A stretch of 64,000 bases of DNA from Zantedeschia hybrid cultivar (lineage: Eukaryota > Streptophyta > Magnoliopsida > Alismatales > Araceae): positions 51,767,587-51,831,586 of the forward strand of contig JARZZO010000011.1 in assembly GCA_030544215.1 (NCBI GenBank), read 5' to 3'. Every line of letters starts with the position of its first letter. Position 1 is the first letter of the stretch. Both the position numbers and the translations under genes were made by a program. The notes under the pieces were generated by a model. That model was given only the letters and a program-made list of their open reading frames with translations. It did no database searches and was not told the DNA's origin. Shown piece after piece: positions 22,203-34,130 of this stretch.

Positions 22203-25032
22203 TGTAATGACTGAGATTTCGGGTTCTGTATTCGGGTCGGGTTCGGGCCGGATCCCCTGGTTTGGACCCTGGAGGGGTCTTGAGATTTCTGGCTGAATGG
22301 CGTCAACAGTGCTCGACGCCTTTAAAAAGGCGTCAGGGTGTGTGGACGCCATTTAGGTCTGCTGGTTGCTGTGCCACGTGTGCGCCACGTGGGCGGGTTT
22401 CGGGCCGCGAGAGTACGGCCCCTGTCAGATTTGTCTGAACGGCGTCCAGCTCGGTCGACGCGTTTTAGACTGCGACACCTGCGGTGTCAGGGTACGGCGC
22501 CAGAGCGTTGTCAGTGCGGCCTGTCTTGTCGTCTGAACGGCGTCCGCGGTGGGCGACGCGTTTCAGATCGGTGTCGGTACGGCCGTCCTGTCAGACTGAT
22601 AGGCGTCTGCCTCGATCGACGCGTTTTAGCGGGATTCTGGTTGACCCCGCGAGCCTCCCCTTCTTTCCCTCATTCTCACCTTCACACTCTCTCTCCTCAC
22701 CCTCTCCGCCCTCTCCGACGCTCTTCTTTCCCTTCCCTTCCTCTTCTTCCTCTTCCACCACTCCAACACCACCTTACCTCTCACCTCTACCTCCACCACC
22801 TCCTTCGCGGCGTTCCCTTCTCCGGACGGCGGCCGACGTCCCGGCGGAGTGGCGGCGTCCTCGAGGGTACCGGCGGCGGTGTGCGGTGCGGCGGGACGGC
22901 GGCACGGAGCTTGGCGGAGTTCGAGAACCGGTAGGGGGACGAAACCTTGCATGTGTGCTCGTTTGCTTCTTGGCGTGATGTGGCGTGTTTGGGGTTAGAT
23001 TGAGCATGTTTAGGGGGATTCCTTGTGGGAATGGCGGTGCTTGTGGGCTCGGTTTTGTAGCATGCTTGTGATGGTTGGACTTCTCTTCCTCCCCCTTTTT
23101 GGTTTTGGGGCTTTTCGGGGTGCTCGGGGTTCAAGGGTGTGACCCTCGGGTCGAACCAGGAAACCTGGTTTCTGTCGCTAAATGGCGTCGTGCCGGGTCG
23201 ACGCCTTTCCGAAAGACGTCGTGTCAGTACGACGCGTTTTAGGGCAGAAACCTCCCTGTGCGGGGTTTCCTGAGTTAGGGGTTCTGCGCTAAATGACGTC
23301 ATGGATGGACGACGCCTTTCTGAAGGACGTCGGGCCATCATGACGCCATTTAGGCAGGAAATGCCTCGTTTAAGGGTTCTGCAAATCTGGATTTCTGGGT
23401 TGAATGGCGTCGGGCGACCCTGACGCGTTTTAAACGGCGGCTTCACTGGTGGACGCGTTTTAAGCGATAATCGGGCTTTTAATAAACCTGTCTAAGGGTC
23501 TTGAATGGCGTCGACCTCGGTCGACGCGATTCAAGACAGAAATGCTCAATTCTGTTATATTCATGCATGTTTCACGTTGGGATGGTTCAGATGCACGTTT
23601 TGGGTTGTATATTGAGACGGGGGACTTCTGCGTGAGTGGAATTATATCACCTGTGTGTGTGTGTGTGCTTTAACTATATACTGAGACTGAGGTTTACTGT
23701 GCGAATGGAATCATGTTATATGTGTGGTTGTGTTATGCGAATGTGGATCGGGTTAACTGTGGTTTACGTCTGGCACCATGGGCCGATGGGAGAAGGGCCA
23801 TGGTGTCTGTGGAGCGGTGCGTGTTGTGTTTTACCCTTGGCTGAGAGAAGCAGAACCACCTTGAGCCCGTCGGGCCGGAGTAGCTGGTGTGCTATCCGAG
23901 GGGTTGCTCTTTGGTCTCAGCGGGTCGGGGTTTCCCTTGGTTGTTGTGACAGCTTCTGGCGTGTTTCTTGCTATGGAGCTGGTGGTGTTTCTGGTGGGAG
24001 TTGGTTTACCCTTTAGCCATTGGGCCTGATGTGACCTTTGATCAAGGTTACGAGTGGTACCTATAGCCCTTGGCCTGACGCAGCCCGGGAGAGTTGGGTT
24101 TGTGGGTAGTTCCTGTAGCTTCGGCTTGACGGGGGTTCGCCGGTCCCCAGGGCCCTCCTGAAGCGCTGAGACCTAGCATGGAGGCAATCCGGTGGTAGGA
24201 CAGTAGTCTAGACTGCTTGTGTGCACACGTAGCTGGCAGTGGCGGTACACTGAGTCCAGCTAGTCCTAGTTTGGCTCACTGCCTCACCCTACAGTGGCCC
24301 GGAACACTGTAGGGGTGGACAAGCGTGAGCAGTGGTGGTAGTGTTGGGAGGCGACGTTTGACTTCGGTCGACAATGTGGTTCAGTCGCTTCGTGGACTTT
24401 GACTGTGAGACGTGACCTTGTGTTGGGTTCTCCAGGTTGCTCGGTACTGTTCCTGTTACACTGCTTACGCGTACGTTTCATATTGAGTTGGGTTCTTCGG
24501 GTTACTTGGTACCGTTCTTGCTACACTACTTATTGTACGGTTCCTATCAGGTTTGAGAGTTGTGTTTACTGCTTGGTGTTATTGCTATATATATATTCCT
24601 GTTGTTGCACTTGTGGGTGTGTGAGTGGGAGGCAGGGGATCGGATGATCCCTACTGAGCCCATTTCTGGTGTGGCTCACTCCCTGCGGTTTCAGGTGCGG
24701 ACCTCGAGGCGAGCGGAAGCGTGGTGACTTCTTGGTGTGCGGACCAGCAGCTGTCTTAGTCCCGGGGTATGCCCCGATGTTGTTGTACTTTCCTTCTGCC
24801 TGTACTTATTTAATTGTTGGACATGTAATTATTGTTGGACTGTATACGGACATTGTTATTCTCCTTCCTGCGCACTTGCTTACCTTGTGGTCCGTGTGTT
24901 TGTTATATTTAGCCTTGTTTAGCATTTACTCCTCCAGACGTGTTGTGTGAGATCCGGGTGTAAACCCGCAGTTAATGGGCCGACATCCATTTAGTGACCG
25001 GGTCTCCGGTCATAGGATGGCGGGTCGTTACA
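22203..25032 (+). repeat. 3' LTR of element B
   Basis: 2830 bases, colinear with the 5' LTR (offset 4386) without indels. The long palindrome is at 23498-23537. Differences are scattered single bases, many of the C-to-T or G-to-A kind expected after cytosine methylation. Confidence 0.93.
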
Positions 25033-26171
25033 CCTGTTGTGACCTACGTGGTTTGGGAGTCTTGTGCATAAGTAGCGTACTACAAAATGAAGAGACACAC
25101 CATCAAAAGCTAAACACTTAACTTGCAAGTCATCTAGAATAGGATTGCATGCATACAAACTAGAACATCGAGGACCTTCTAGGTCTGCTCAAACTACTGC
25201 TCGGCATCCTGTAGATGGGCCCAAAGGTCTATAATGGTGGCATCTCGAGCATCCTACATTTATAATTTAGTTAGTCATATTTCATATAGAATATAGAATA
25301 AGGAGCATTAGCATTAGAAGCATCTCATCATACTCACATCTAGGGGGTGAAGGGGTGAAACTACTGGAGTTGGGTGGCGTAGCAAACCTGATACTGATGG
25401 AGGTAGGCCTCACTATTCCGCACATGTGACTCTACCACCATGCCATGCCATTGCCAATCATGGAACTGGTCCGCAAACTTCACTCTCCAGTCGATGCGGA
25501 CCTGCTTCCCCCTCGTTGTGTGTCCCCACGCCCTCTAGGATTTCTTCCTCAACCTACACTTGGGGTAGGCCGACCCTTATAACTAGCCAAAGGCACAGTA
25601 GCTCGATCATATTAAGGCAGTGCTTCCACATTTGCCTCCCGATCGTTGCCTCCCGGTAGCCACCCATAGTTGGTCATCCTCCCTCATACCCAGATAGGGC
25701 CTCCAGATAACCTACATACCATGTCTCATGTCATTAATAATAGAATTGCATTAAAATTTCATAATTATTTCATACTTACCAACAACTCTAGATAATCTAA
25801 AAACTATAGGCAGAGGGCAGTTAGCTGGTGATGTCATGGTGCCGTGTCCACGATCGGACGCCACCTGCATGCCAATGGCACTGCATCCAGACTCGTCAAT
25901 TTTGCTTGTCCCAAAGAAAGGTAATAATAAGTCTAGATCTGCATCCATAAACATATAGTCATGACATACATATATATCATGGATAATAAAAGTCGCATGT
26001 AGAGCCAAAATGAATACCTGTAAGAATGTCCCGAAGTCGTTGATGGTGGTCTCTTTGTCTGATGTCACCGTACATAGGTTTATGAACAGGTGGGCCAACA
26101 GTGTTGCACCCAGGCATACTCTCCAATTCGGTCTAGATCAATCAAGAGCTCTAACAATCGGCAATGAATAT

Positions 26172-29100
26172 GTTACGTCCTTGATTCGGTTCAGTTATTT
26201 AGACTCACTTCGGATTCAAGCTACGTAACTATGGAACCAAGTAACATACAAATCGAACATAAATGATGAGAGACAATAACCAAAGCAGTAAACATGTCAT
26301 GTGCCATCAAAATATCTAAATAAAATTTTCATTTGCCATATCATAGTTCTACAGACGTATGTTCAATACAAGGATCCTCAGAGTACATCCAACATCCAAT
26401 GAAAATAAAATCTCTCAACTTATGGAAAAAATGAAAAAGTATGTATGTCTCTCAACCCCTATTATATTAGTCTACTAAAATAAAAAATTAAATCTAAACC
26501 TAAATAACATGCTCAGAAGTCCAAGTTCAATAATTTCAGGTCAAATCTTCCTCAAGTCCTCTCCTTTCTCAGACTCTGAAAAATATTAATAGGATTTATG
26601 AGTACAACCACTCAATAGGTAATGAAATCCACCAAATGTTAACAATATAATAGTTGAAAACTGATGATAATTAACTAAGTAGGATTCACAGTTCTATCTA
26701 TATCTCACATAAGAACATGATGCAAAACATTGTCACATATAAATTTGCCAAATCACATGTATTTTCTAATAGCATGATCAAATCGAATAACATATAGTAT
26801 ACTTAGCATGATGAACACATCGAATTCACATATCACTTATCAAATCTCCACATTTCCTATTTCATATCACATAATGAATGTCATGGCATGATAGTCCAAC
26901 AAATTTGATCAAATTAAGACATATGAGCAAATATAGATCTTAAGCATAGAAAAATTCAAATGAATTAACTGAATAATGTGCATATGGAATTTCAAAGGAT
27001 AAGCTAAGTTCAAATGAGACATAATAGAGCAAAAAATGTCAGATTATGTGCCAATCAAATCATATCAAATTGTTAATGAACATACACCCAAACTCATAAG
27101 GAGCTTTATACTTATACCAAAGCATCTAGGTAATGATGTATAGGTCATAGCTATTGCACAGAGCCAGGGAACCTAAGTCCCACCTAACTTCAAATCGCCA
27201 AGGTGCTACGTATCGCTGTCTCTTCATTTGACTGAGCGGAAATCAGGACTTCACCTGTTGCCCCTGAGTTCAAATGCCTTATCCAATATAGATGCTTACA
27301 CTGGAATCGGGTCCTACATCTCCTTTAAATGGCAATGTTCAAATATGGTCATACAATTATGTTACAATAAGATAACATCAAGCATAAGATGAGTATGGAT
27401 CTGAAAATTGACTTAATAAAGTATTACATATAAGTACAAGTCAAAATACATACTTTTACATACAAACTAGTCACATAAAGAGCCAACATGGTCATATAGA
27501 TAAGTAATTAGATCAAAACATATGCCAACAGGTTACTATACAGAATAATAAGGTTAATTATTTTTTTTCAGAATTTTTGGATCAATAAATGTATTATTTA
27601 GTTATTAAATCTAATTTTTGAAGCAGAAAAAATAATAATTAGGTCAAAAAATAGCAAACAGATTCGAAAAATAGCCAAACTTGGCGAACATGACAAATAG
27701 GATAAATGAAATATGTGGACAGAGTTTCATACAATTTGGACATGAAATGTGTAATTTAGAGCATTGAGTTGTACATGTCAAACTTGAGTAAGTTTTGGCC
27801 AAATGAATGAATAGCAGAATAATGGTGAATAAATTTTTTAAAATTATAAAATTTTATATAGACTTAGAATTCATCAATAAAAAGTTGTGATCAATTTTTT
27901 TGATCATTTGGACAAGTATTAAATAAATTATGGCTGATCAAAGTTCATTCAAAAATCCGAACTGTCATTAATCTCGCAAACTTCATAGGTTGGTAAAATG
28001 TTCATGAAATAAATAGTAAAAAGTTCAAAAAAAATATAAAATTTGGTGAGCGCAAAATATACATGTATAAGCTTTTTGAAAAAATTTAAATGATTTTTTA
28101 CAGAGTTATGGCCAAAATACGTTGGATCAAATTTTCGAACTGATAGCAGATTAAAGAGTCTAAATTGCGTCTACGCAGGATGCTGCCATTTAAATCATGT
28201 CCCCCTGGCCAACGCCATTTAGACTCAAAATTGAGTTGGAAGAGGATTCAGATCACTAGGTTTAAAAGGTGTCTAGTCGAGACGACATCTTTTAAAAGAA
28301 GTCTATTGAGGTCGACATCTTTTAGCCAGAAATTTCAGAACTGTAATATTTTGAAGAATTTATATGGAATTAAGGGACCAAAGTACGAAGTAAGATCATA
28401 GATTATAGATTGAGGTTCTAGGAACATCTTTTGAACATTCTAAAAATCAAAATGAAGCTTTTATATGAATACAAAATAAACACTTAATGCGTTATCATCA
28501 CTTACCTCTTGAAGGAAGAACAAACTAATCTTCTCTAACCACGTCCTTAAGCTCTAGCCACAACTATCTCTTGTTGTAAAGCCTTTCCCATGTCCCCTAA
28601 TCACTAAAAATACAATCATCTATTAGAATCAACTTCCAAAAGATTAAACCAAAGATTCTTTTAGCTCTTGATGAAGAATACCATGTTACTTACCTTAGAA
28701 TTGAGACTGCATGCAAGAGAGCTTATGCATGACCTCAATGCCTTATTTATGGTTTCTTCCCTTACTAATACTATCCAAATTAAACTCCCTTCGTTGGAAG
28801 GTCAGACTCCAACAAATGTAGTCTTAATCAACAAGTAAAGTGAGTTTATTTGCAACTAGGAACCCATATTTCCATGTATAACGGGTTTCCTTAACTAAAA
28901 CCCCTCAAATTAGGCCCCTTTAATGACGGAATTAGCTAAAAGCCATTTAGACAAAGTTATAGTCCTTTTGTCTCCTCTTTACTACTATACCCACTATGTG
29001 AATTTTGAAATTTTGTGTGCGAAGTTTTCGCATCTCTAATACACTTCTATCGTACAGTTTACAGGGTCCGAAATTTGACAAAGTGTTGGAAACTAACTAG

Positions 29101-29326
29101 TTTCCTAATTGGGTCACTAATAGGTATATTAGGTCTTATTGACTTCACTAAGGGCTTATCTATTCTAAATATATTATTATAATATTAAATAAATATTAAA
29201 TAAGTTTAAAACATTTTATCCCATTAATTGACTTAATTAGGCATATTTACATCTAATTGGACCTAATCAAACATGGCCCATTAACATGCTAATGGGCTCA
29301 AAGTTCTAGGGTATAATAGAATCACA
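26172..29326 (-). repeat. Probable solo LTR inserted in PMD-B exon 2
   Basis: About 3.15 kb interrupting an exon that is continuous in the other PMD-B copies. Ends on the minus strand are TGTGATTCTA and AGGACGTAACA, that is TG...CA, similar in style to the gag-only LTR ends. It contains GCGTC/GACGC-like dyads at 28155-28225 and 28261-28325 and no coding frame. A matching 5-base target duplication could not be found (GAATA against ACTCC), so age or a small deletion must have removed it, or it is not a simple solo LTR. A helitron or other insertion is not excluded. Confidence 0.5.
28155..28325. repeat. GCGTC/GACGC dyad cluster, degenerate
   Basis: Words such as TAAATTGCGTC, AACGCCATTTAGACTC, GGTGTCTAGTCGAGACGACA and GTCGACATCTTTTAG in alternating orientation; the same plan as in the gag-only LTRs but more decayed. 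Confidence 0.7.
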
Positions 29327-29734
29327 ACTCCCTTCGTACCAAATGGAAGCCGGCTGAACAGGAAGAATAGGAACCTTTTAAGATCTCGATTTGTTTGCTC
29401 CTTTTTCTCCTCGCTCTAATTGTGGCAATATATTGTTGTGGCTAACTCAGCCAATCTTTCCATGAAGCCCTCGTGAGACTCCCCTACCCGTTGTCTTGGG
29501 TTCTTCAATCTAAGGGCATCCATCACATCCCCTCGGGCTATTGTCCTACACTCTCTACCTAGGGTCGCCACTGTCAGTCCTAATAGCCTCTGTGCGACAT
29601 CTCGATAGTCCGCGTAGGTCGTCCTACTAACTACTATGGCATCAACCCGTAGCCTCATGATCCTAGTTATGTCCTTGAGGCTTGGGATCATATTGTTAGT
29701 ATTAGGTGGCCCGAAAGCCAATCCGGTACTATGT

Positions 29735-29881
29735 TGTAGTGCTCAAATAGTGTATGATTATCATGATATCATGTGTTCATAGGGTGAATAATCTAATTAA
29801 AACTAGTGTGATCGCCAGAAATCAAAGGCTTCAAAGGAATAATTGATCGCTCCTAACCTTGTGATTTGGAGAGATTGGGTC
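29735..29881 (-). repeat. 3' end of a reversed Tat LTR
   Basis: On the minus strand it reads like the last 145 bases of the L LTR (compare 31030-31169): GATCGCCAGAAA, CACATGATATCATGATAATC and an end GAGCACTACA. It abuts PMD-B exon 2 on one side and the L LTR on the other, so L inserted into an LTR of its own family lying in the opposite direction. The last five bases, GGGTC (29877-29881), would be the target duplication of L; its partner was not found. Confidence 0.75.
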
Positions 29882-30000
29882 TGTAGACACGCTAATTTTG
29901 ACTTCATATTGAGTAAAATTCATGTCATAATTATAATGCCCCGAAGTAGTCTGATTTTTAATCCTTAATTAATTTTTATTGATTTTTTTTGAAATTCGCT

Positions 30001-30302
30001 GATTAACGTAGACCATGGCCGACGCCTTTTAGATTTCTAGCAGAAATCAGTTTGGAAATAAAATCTTAAATTCAGATAGATTTAACTGAATATCGTCGCT
30101 CATAGACGACGCCATTTAGTTCTTAATCCGTATGAATTTTCAATTCTAAATTTGGATTAATTTCCTAATTATCTAAAGCACATCGCTCGCGAACGACGCT
30201 TTTTAGGTTTCCTAATGTTTTCCAGTTTCCTTTCCGAATTTTATTTATATTTTTGATACTTTAATTAGCTGAGTGGCGTCTCTTGAGGGCGACGTGTTTC
30301 AA
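30001..30302 (+). repeat. GCGTC/GACGC dyads upstream of the L LTR TATA box
   Basis: Four units: the clearest are ATCGTCGCTCATAGACGACGC then CATTTAG (30090-30119) and GAGTGGCGTC...GACGTGTTTCAA (30271-30302). The last unit ends about 145 bases before the TATA box. Confidence 0.8.
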
Positions 30303-30445
30303 GCACTTTCTTGATTGAATTGATTAGCCGAGATTATCCGGTCTCCATGCTTGGAAGGGTTTCTAACTCTTGATAGATATCCAAGACTTATTCCAGATGC
30401 GTAGAAGAGCCCTTTTGAAGGCCAAAACACCCTAAACAAAGCATC

Positions 30446-30453
30446 TATAAATA
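30446..30453 (+). promoter_or_regulatory. TATA box of the L LTR
   Basis: TATAAATA within CTATAAATACATATACCC. The R LTR has the same box at the equivalent place on the minus strand (54952-54959). Transcription of the element RNA would begin about 30 bases on. Confidence 0.75.
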
Positions 30454-31175
30454 CATATACCCATTGGCCTTTGAAAAAGGTTGGCCATTGAAGGATTGGA
30501 GGTGTTCTTCAAGGTTTTTGGAGGCTTTCAAGAAGGAGAATGTGGACAGCATCCTAAGACTTCATCCTTTTCATCCTCTTCCTCCATTGAACCTATTGAA
30601 GACGAAGGCTTTGAAGGGGCCAAACCAATCACTTTCTCACCCTCTTCTTAGTAGTTTTTCCATAGTTTTGCATGGTTTCATCACTGCTTTGATTAGATTT
30701 TTCATCACATCACTTCATTATACACACACCACACCATCTTTTCCATACCTATACATGCCATAGGGGTTTAGAGAAAATACAAAAAAGTGAGTCTTTTAGT
30801 TTAGTTGTATGTTTAATTCATTAGATAGGATAGATACTATACTACTCTAGTCCTTACACTAATTTTTCCTTTGTTTTTATTTGCTTCTTTTGCAAGGTTT
30901 GAAGAAGGAAAAAGGCTTTGGAAAGCTTGGAAAAGAAGGAGGAAACAAGCTCAAAAGCAAGAGTAAAGCGAAGAAGAGGCTCCTTTTTTTTCAGCCGGCC
31001 GGAAGAGAGGAGCAAAGAACCCAATTTCCTGATTCCACAAGGTGAGTAAGGCGATCAACTTATTCTTTTGAAACCCTTGGTTTCTGGCAATCATGATTTT
31101 AAATTTGATTTGTTAGTCATATAACACATGATATCATGATAATCACACACACGATTTGAGTACCTATAGTTTTTT

Positions 31176-31192
31176 GACGATCACGGTGGGAC
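31176..31192 (+). promoter_or_regulatory. Probable primer binding site of element L
   Basis: TGACGATCACGGTGGGA after a T run just behind the LTR. It resembles a decayed form of the TGGCGACTC...TGGGGA sites used by Tat elements. The exact tRNA cannot be fixed. Confidence 0.5.
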
Positions 31193-32160
31193 ATGTCTTG
31201 CCATTCTTCTTTTTATTTTCTCTTGTTATTTCCATTGGGCACCCTTGGTGCACCGCTTGTGTCCATCGGGCACGTTTGATGATTGATTGGATGGTTGCTT
31301 GATTTTATCCCCACGTGCACCTCATGCACACCCCTTCTGGCAAAATTTTGCCCTCCCCTTAATTGTCTTGAGTTGTGGTATTGGAAAGTGTGTCTTATTT
31401 AATAGATATCCATGATGTTGCATGATTAGCCTATCGGTTTAAACCTATTTTCGCATGTATATTTGATATTTTATTTATCCTGTTGAACTGAGAGGGGAAT
31501 GTCCCTGTTATCTTTACTGCTTACTATTTTTCGGGCTTGAATAACGTTGACATAGAGCGATGTCTTTCTGAAGGACGTCGCCCGTGCTAGATGCTATTCA
31601 ACCTGCATAGTCTGCTTGGCTGCCTGCCCGAGCCACTGTGACCAGATGTTACTGTCTTGAATAACGTTGATTCAGATCGACGTGTTTCAAGTAGTCTTTC
31701 TTCCGGCTGTTAATTCTCGGTTCTTTGATCATTTGTTGTTACTTATATTTATTGTACTACATTAAAGGCCATCCAGGCCGCAGGTCATTAGCAATGGGAG
31801 TTCACTCCTCTTTTCTGTAGGAACACCCTTCTTGGCACTCTTACCTTTTTCTGATTGGGTCGGTCCCTCGGTCAGACTAGAGTGGTTAGTGTTAAGACCT
31901 CCATAAGTCCCCAAAAGTGAAGAATTCCTCTCTGTTCATCGGGTTGGTTGTACCTTTGAAGTACCAGGTAGATATTCATATCCGTTGCGAGTGAAAGCCA
32001 TAGAATATAACGACGGAAAAATTGAACTGAAACTAGGATCCTTCCTTGAGTAAATCCAACTTTAAAAATCTATTTTAACTCTACAAGAATCCTAAGATGA
32101 CATAACCATTAACTTGTTTGTTAATCTCTGCATAACTTGTCTGAATTCTTGGATAATCAA
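31193..32160 (+). other. 5' leader of element L
   Basis: Non-coding. Contains two further dyad groups (31535-31602 and 31653-31690), both starting CTTGAATAACGTTGA, the only ones seen inside a transcribed leader of an element. No frame or other motif recognised. Confidence 0.6.
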
Positions 32161-34130
32161 ATACGATGATGTTACGCTTAGGTAGAACCATCGGCATGGT
32201 TGCCCTCGACTAAGAAGATCTGGTTGAATACGAGGGAGATGTTCATACCCCTCAGGTTTATGATCCGTCCTTTTCTGAAGATGAGAAATATGCTTATACC
32301 TCTCATAATCCCAATCAATTTCAAAGCATACACGAGGGAGATGCTTATGCCCCTCATATTCAGGCTCATTCCCTCTATGATCAATACAATCTGGATATGG
32401 GTGACCACTCCCACGTTCATGTAATCTCCAACCCCACTTTCGAAGAAGCCCAAGACCAAGCTGGGCCTTCTTCTAATCATCCCTCTGATCTCGCTACCCT
32501 TATGGGGGATCTATCCAATCATGTGGATCCTCGTCAGTTTGAGGCCATCCAATCTATTTTGAAAGGGAAAACTCCTTTACATCCTTCCGAACCAAACCCT
32601 CTAGTTCGTCCTACTATCCATCAAGCTCCTATTCAGGCAATGAAAGGCCTCAGCATTTTCGCTCCTCGATCGGTGGGCCAACAACAATCCAGTTCACGAC
32701 ACCCTATCAGGCCGCATACTCTAGTTTACCAAAACACCTTCGGGCATGGCGGAAATGCTGCTAGTTCGCGACCCTACTGTCCTCTTGTTCCCACTTATTC
32801 TCGGGGACAGGCTTTTCAGCAATCACCTCCTCCACCAGTAGATCCAACCACTCAGATTCTGCTCAACAAGATTACTCAGATTGACGAGTAATTCAAGCAT
32901 TTTCAAAGAACAATGGGTGCGTAAGCTGCTCTTGAAATGGCTGTTCCTGATCTATCGGTCTTCCATCTGTTGCCTTCCGAGATGCCAGTGTACTGGAAGT
33001 ATAAGGGCACCGACAATCTTTTCATCCATCTCAAAGAATCCTTGTACGAATCCTCCTTATGGCAGAACGACAAGAGAGCACTGGCTTTCCTCAAGAGGTG
33101 ACTAGAAGGGTTAGCTCTGGAGTGGTTCTTTTCCTTAGATCTCAGCGAAGTTGAGAACTTCAAGATTGTATCTAAGAAATTCTTACAAAGATACAAAGAT
33201 CGGGTTGCACCTACTTTATCTATCACATATTTGGTTAATGAGAAAATGAGACCAGATGAAGACTTTGTGGTGTTCGCCGACAGATAGCGTTCAATGGCTG
33301 AGAAAATAAGAGACCACTTGTCTGAACAGGAGCAAGTGAAGATGATGATTGCTAATGCTACGCCGCAATACAAGTTGGTCCTGACATTGAACAATCTGAC
33401 TACTATGGCGGATTTATATGAGAGGGCGGGCTATGCCTAGAATGTATTTAAAGACACTACATTCTCCAATGTGTTTGATCCTCATAGAACTTATAGGCCA
33501 CTATCTAGGAAGCTTAACGCTCCAAATGTTGTTACAACTAGCCTTACCACTGAAGGAACTATGTCTCACAAGCAGGTCAACATCATGAATAACAACCATG
33601 CTCAACTAGTCAGGAATCAGCTGCCACAGTATAGTACACAAAGTCAGCCAAATCAGCAGGGCTATAGGCCTCCTCCCCAGCAACACCACAACCTCAGCAG
33701 CTCCAGTTACCTCAACAATCCCCTCAGCAGGTGTACAACCAACCTCGGCAGCAATCGAATTATAACCAAGTTCCTCCACCAACTGACTATTCACAACAGA
33801 GGAAACCCCTTGGTCCTAAGAGAGAAGCTTGCCCCCAATTGCCAGAATCACCATCTGATGTATTCAATGCTCTCATGGCAGCCAATGCTTTGGTATTGCC
33901 TAAAGAAAAGACCATCTGGCCCCCAAATGCAGATGCCTCTCGATACTGTATGTACCATTGACAGCCTGGGCACACTGTGGATGCCTGCTTCCAGTTCATG
34001 GACTAAATCCATGACTTGAATGACCAAGGAGGTATAGACTGGGAAGAAATGAGGAAATTCATAACTGCTTTGAAGGCAAGAAGACAACAACAGCAACCAC
34101 AACAACAACCACAACAACAATAGAGGACAT
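32161..34130 (+). pseudogene. Gag of Tat element L
   Basis: Frames 32397-32891, 32935-33440 and 33471-34019 together follow a Tat gag: N-terminal region, capsid-type core (YKGTDNLFIHLKES, ALEWFFSLDLSEVENFK, LNNLTTMADLYERA), glutamine/proline-rich linker, then CMYH, a stop, and PGHTVDACFQF (33948-33998), the zinc-knuckle-like motif of this lineage interrupted by TGA. In-frame stops at 32889, 33102 and 33286 and frame changes rule out a product. Repeated CAACAACAAC at the end encodes poly-Gln. Confidence 0.8.

Larger units (their letters stand above)
17817..25032 (+). mobile_element. Gag-only LTR retrotransposon B (TR-GAG-like), structurally complete
   Basis: Two 2830-base LTRs (17817-20646, 22203-25032) of identical length around a 1556-base interior. 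Target duplication CCTGT at 17812-17816 and 25033-25037, inside the PMD-B copy. Primer site at 20649-20660, intact gag at 20801-21838, polypurine tract at 22191-22202. No pol. By eye about 22 substitutions separate the LTRs (under 1%), so the insertion is young on a plant retrotransposon scale. Same family as element A in the opposite orientation. It should be mobilisable only in trans, by an element supplying RT and integrase. Confidence 0.95.
17064..29734 (-). pseudogene. PMD-B gene copy 1, antisense to Tat element F, split by two insertions
   Basis: A multi-exon gene of the plant mobile domain (PMD, aminotransferase-like) family. Seen on the minus strand: exon 2 in two pieces (29734-29327, with MIPSLKDITRIMRLRVDAIV, and 26171-26018), exon 3 (25938-25780, 159 bases), exon 4 (25711-25338), exon 5 (25253-25161, 93 bases), exon 6 near 17816-17706 and last exon from about 17550 to the stop at 17064. 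The last exon encodes a charged coiled-coil-like segment and a tail resembling the other copies. Element B sits in exon 6/intron 5 and a probable solo LTR in exon 2. Exon 1 and the promoter are lost at 29734. PMD proteins occur both as host genes and inside transposons; here the antisense position behind a Tat 3' region indicates cargo. No full product can be made. Confidence 0.75.
29882..31169 (+). repeat. 5' LTR of Tat element L
   Basis: Starts TGTAGACACGCTAATTTTG, nearly identical to the start of the R LTR read on the minus strand from 55559. Dyads at 30001-30031, 30085-30119, 30175-30207 and 30269-30302 lie upstream of a TATA box. The right end is set by homology to GAGCACTCACA (54176 end of R) and by the primer site. 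About 1.29 kb. Confidence 0.85.

Noticed and set aside
28155..31690. CRISPR-like array of repeats and spacers
   Set aside because: The units are imperfect inverted dyads with variable spacing in plant retroelements; there are no equal direct repeats and no cas genes.
33600..34130. Host glutamine-rich protein encoded by the CAA repeats
   Set aside because: It lies inside the Tat gag linker, with gag and zinc-knuckle text around it.
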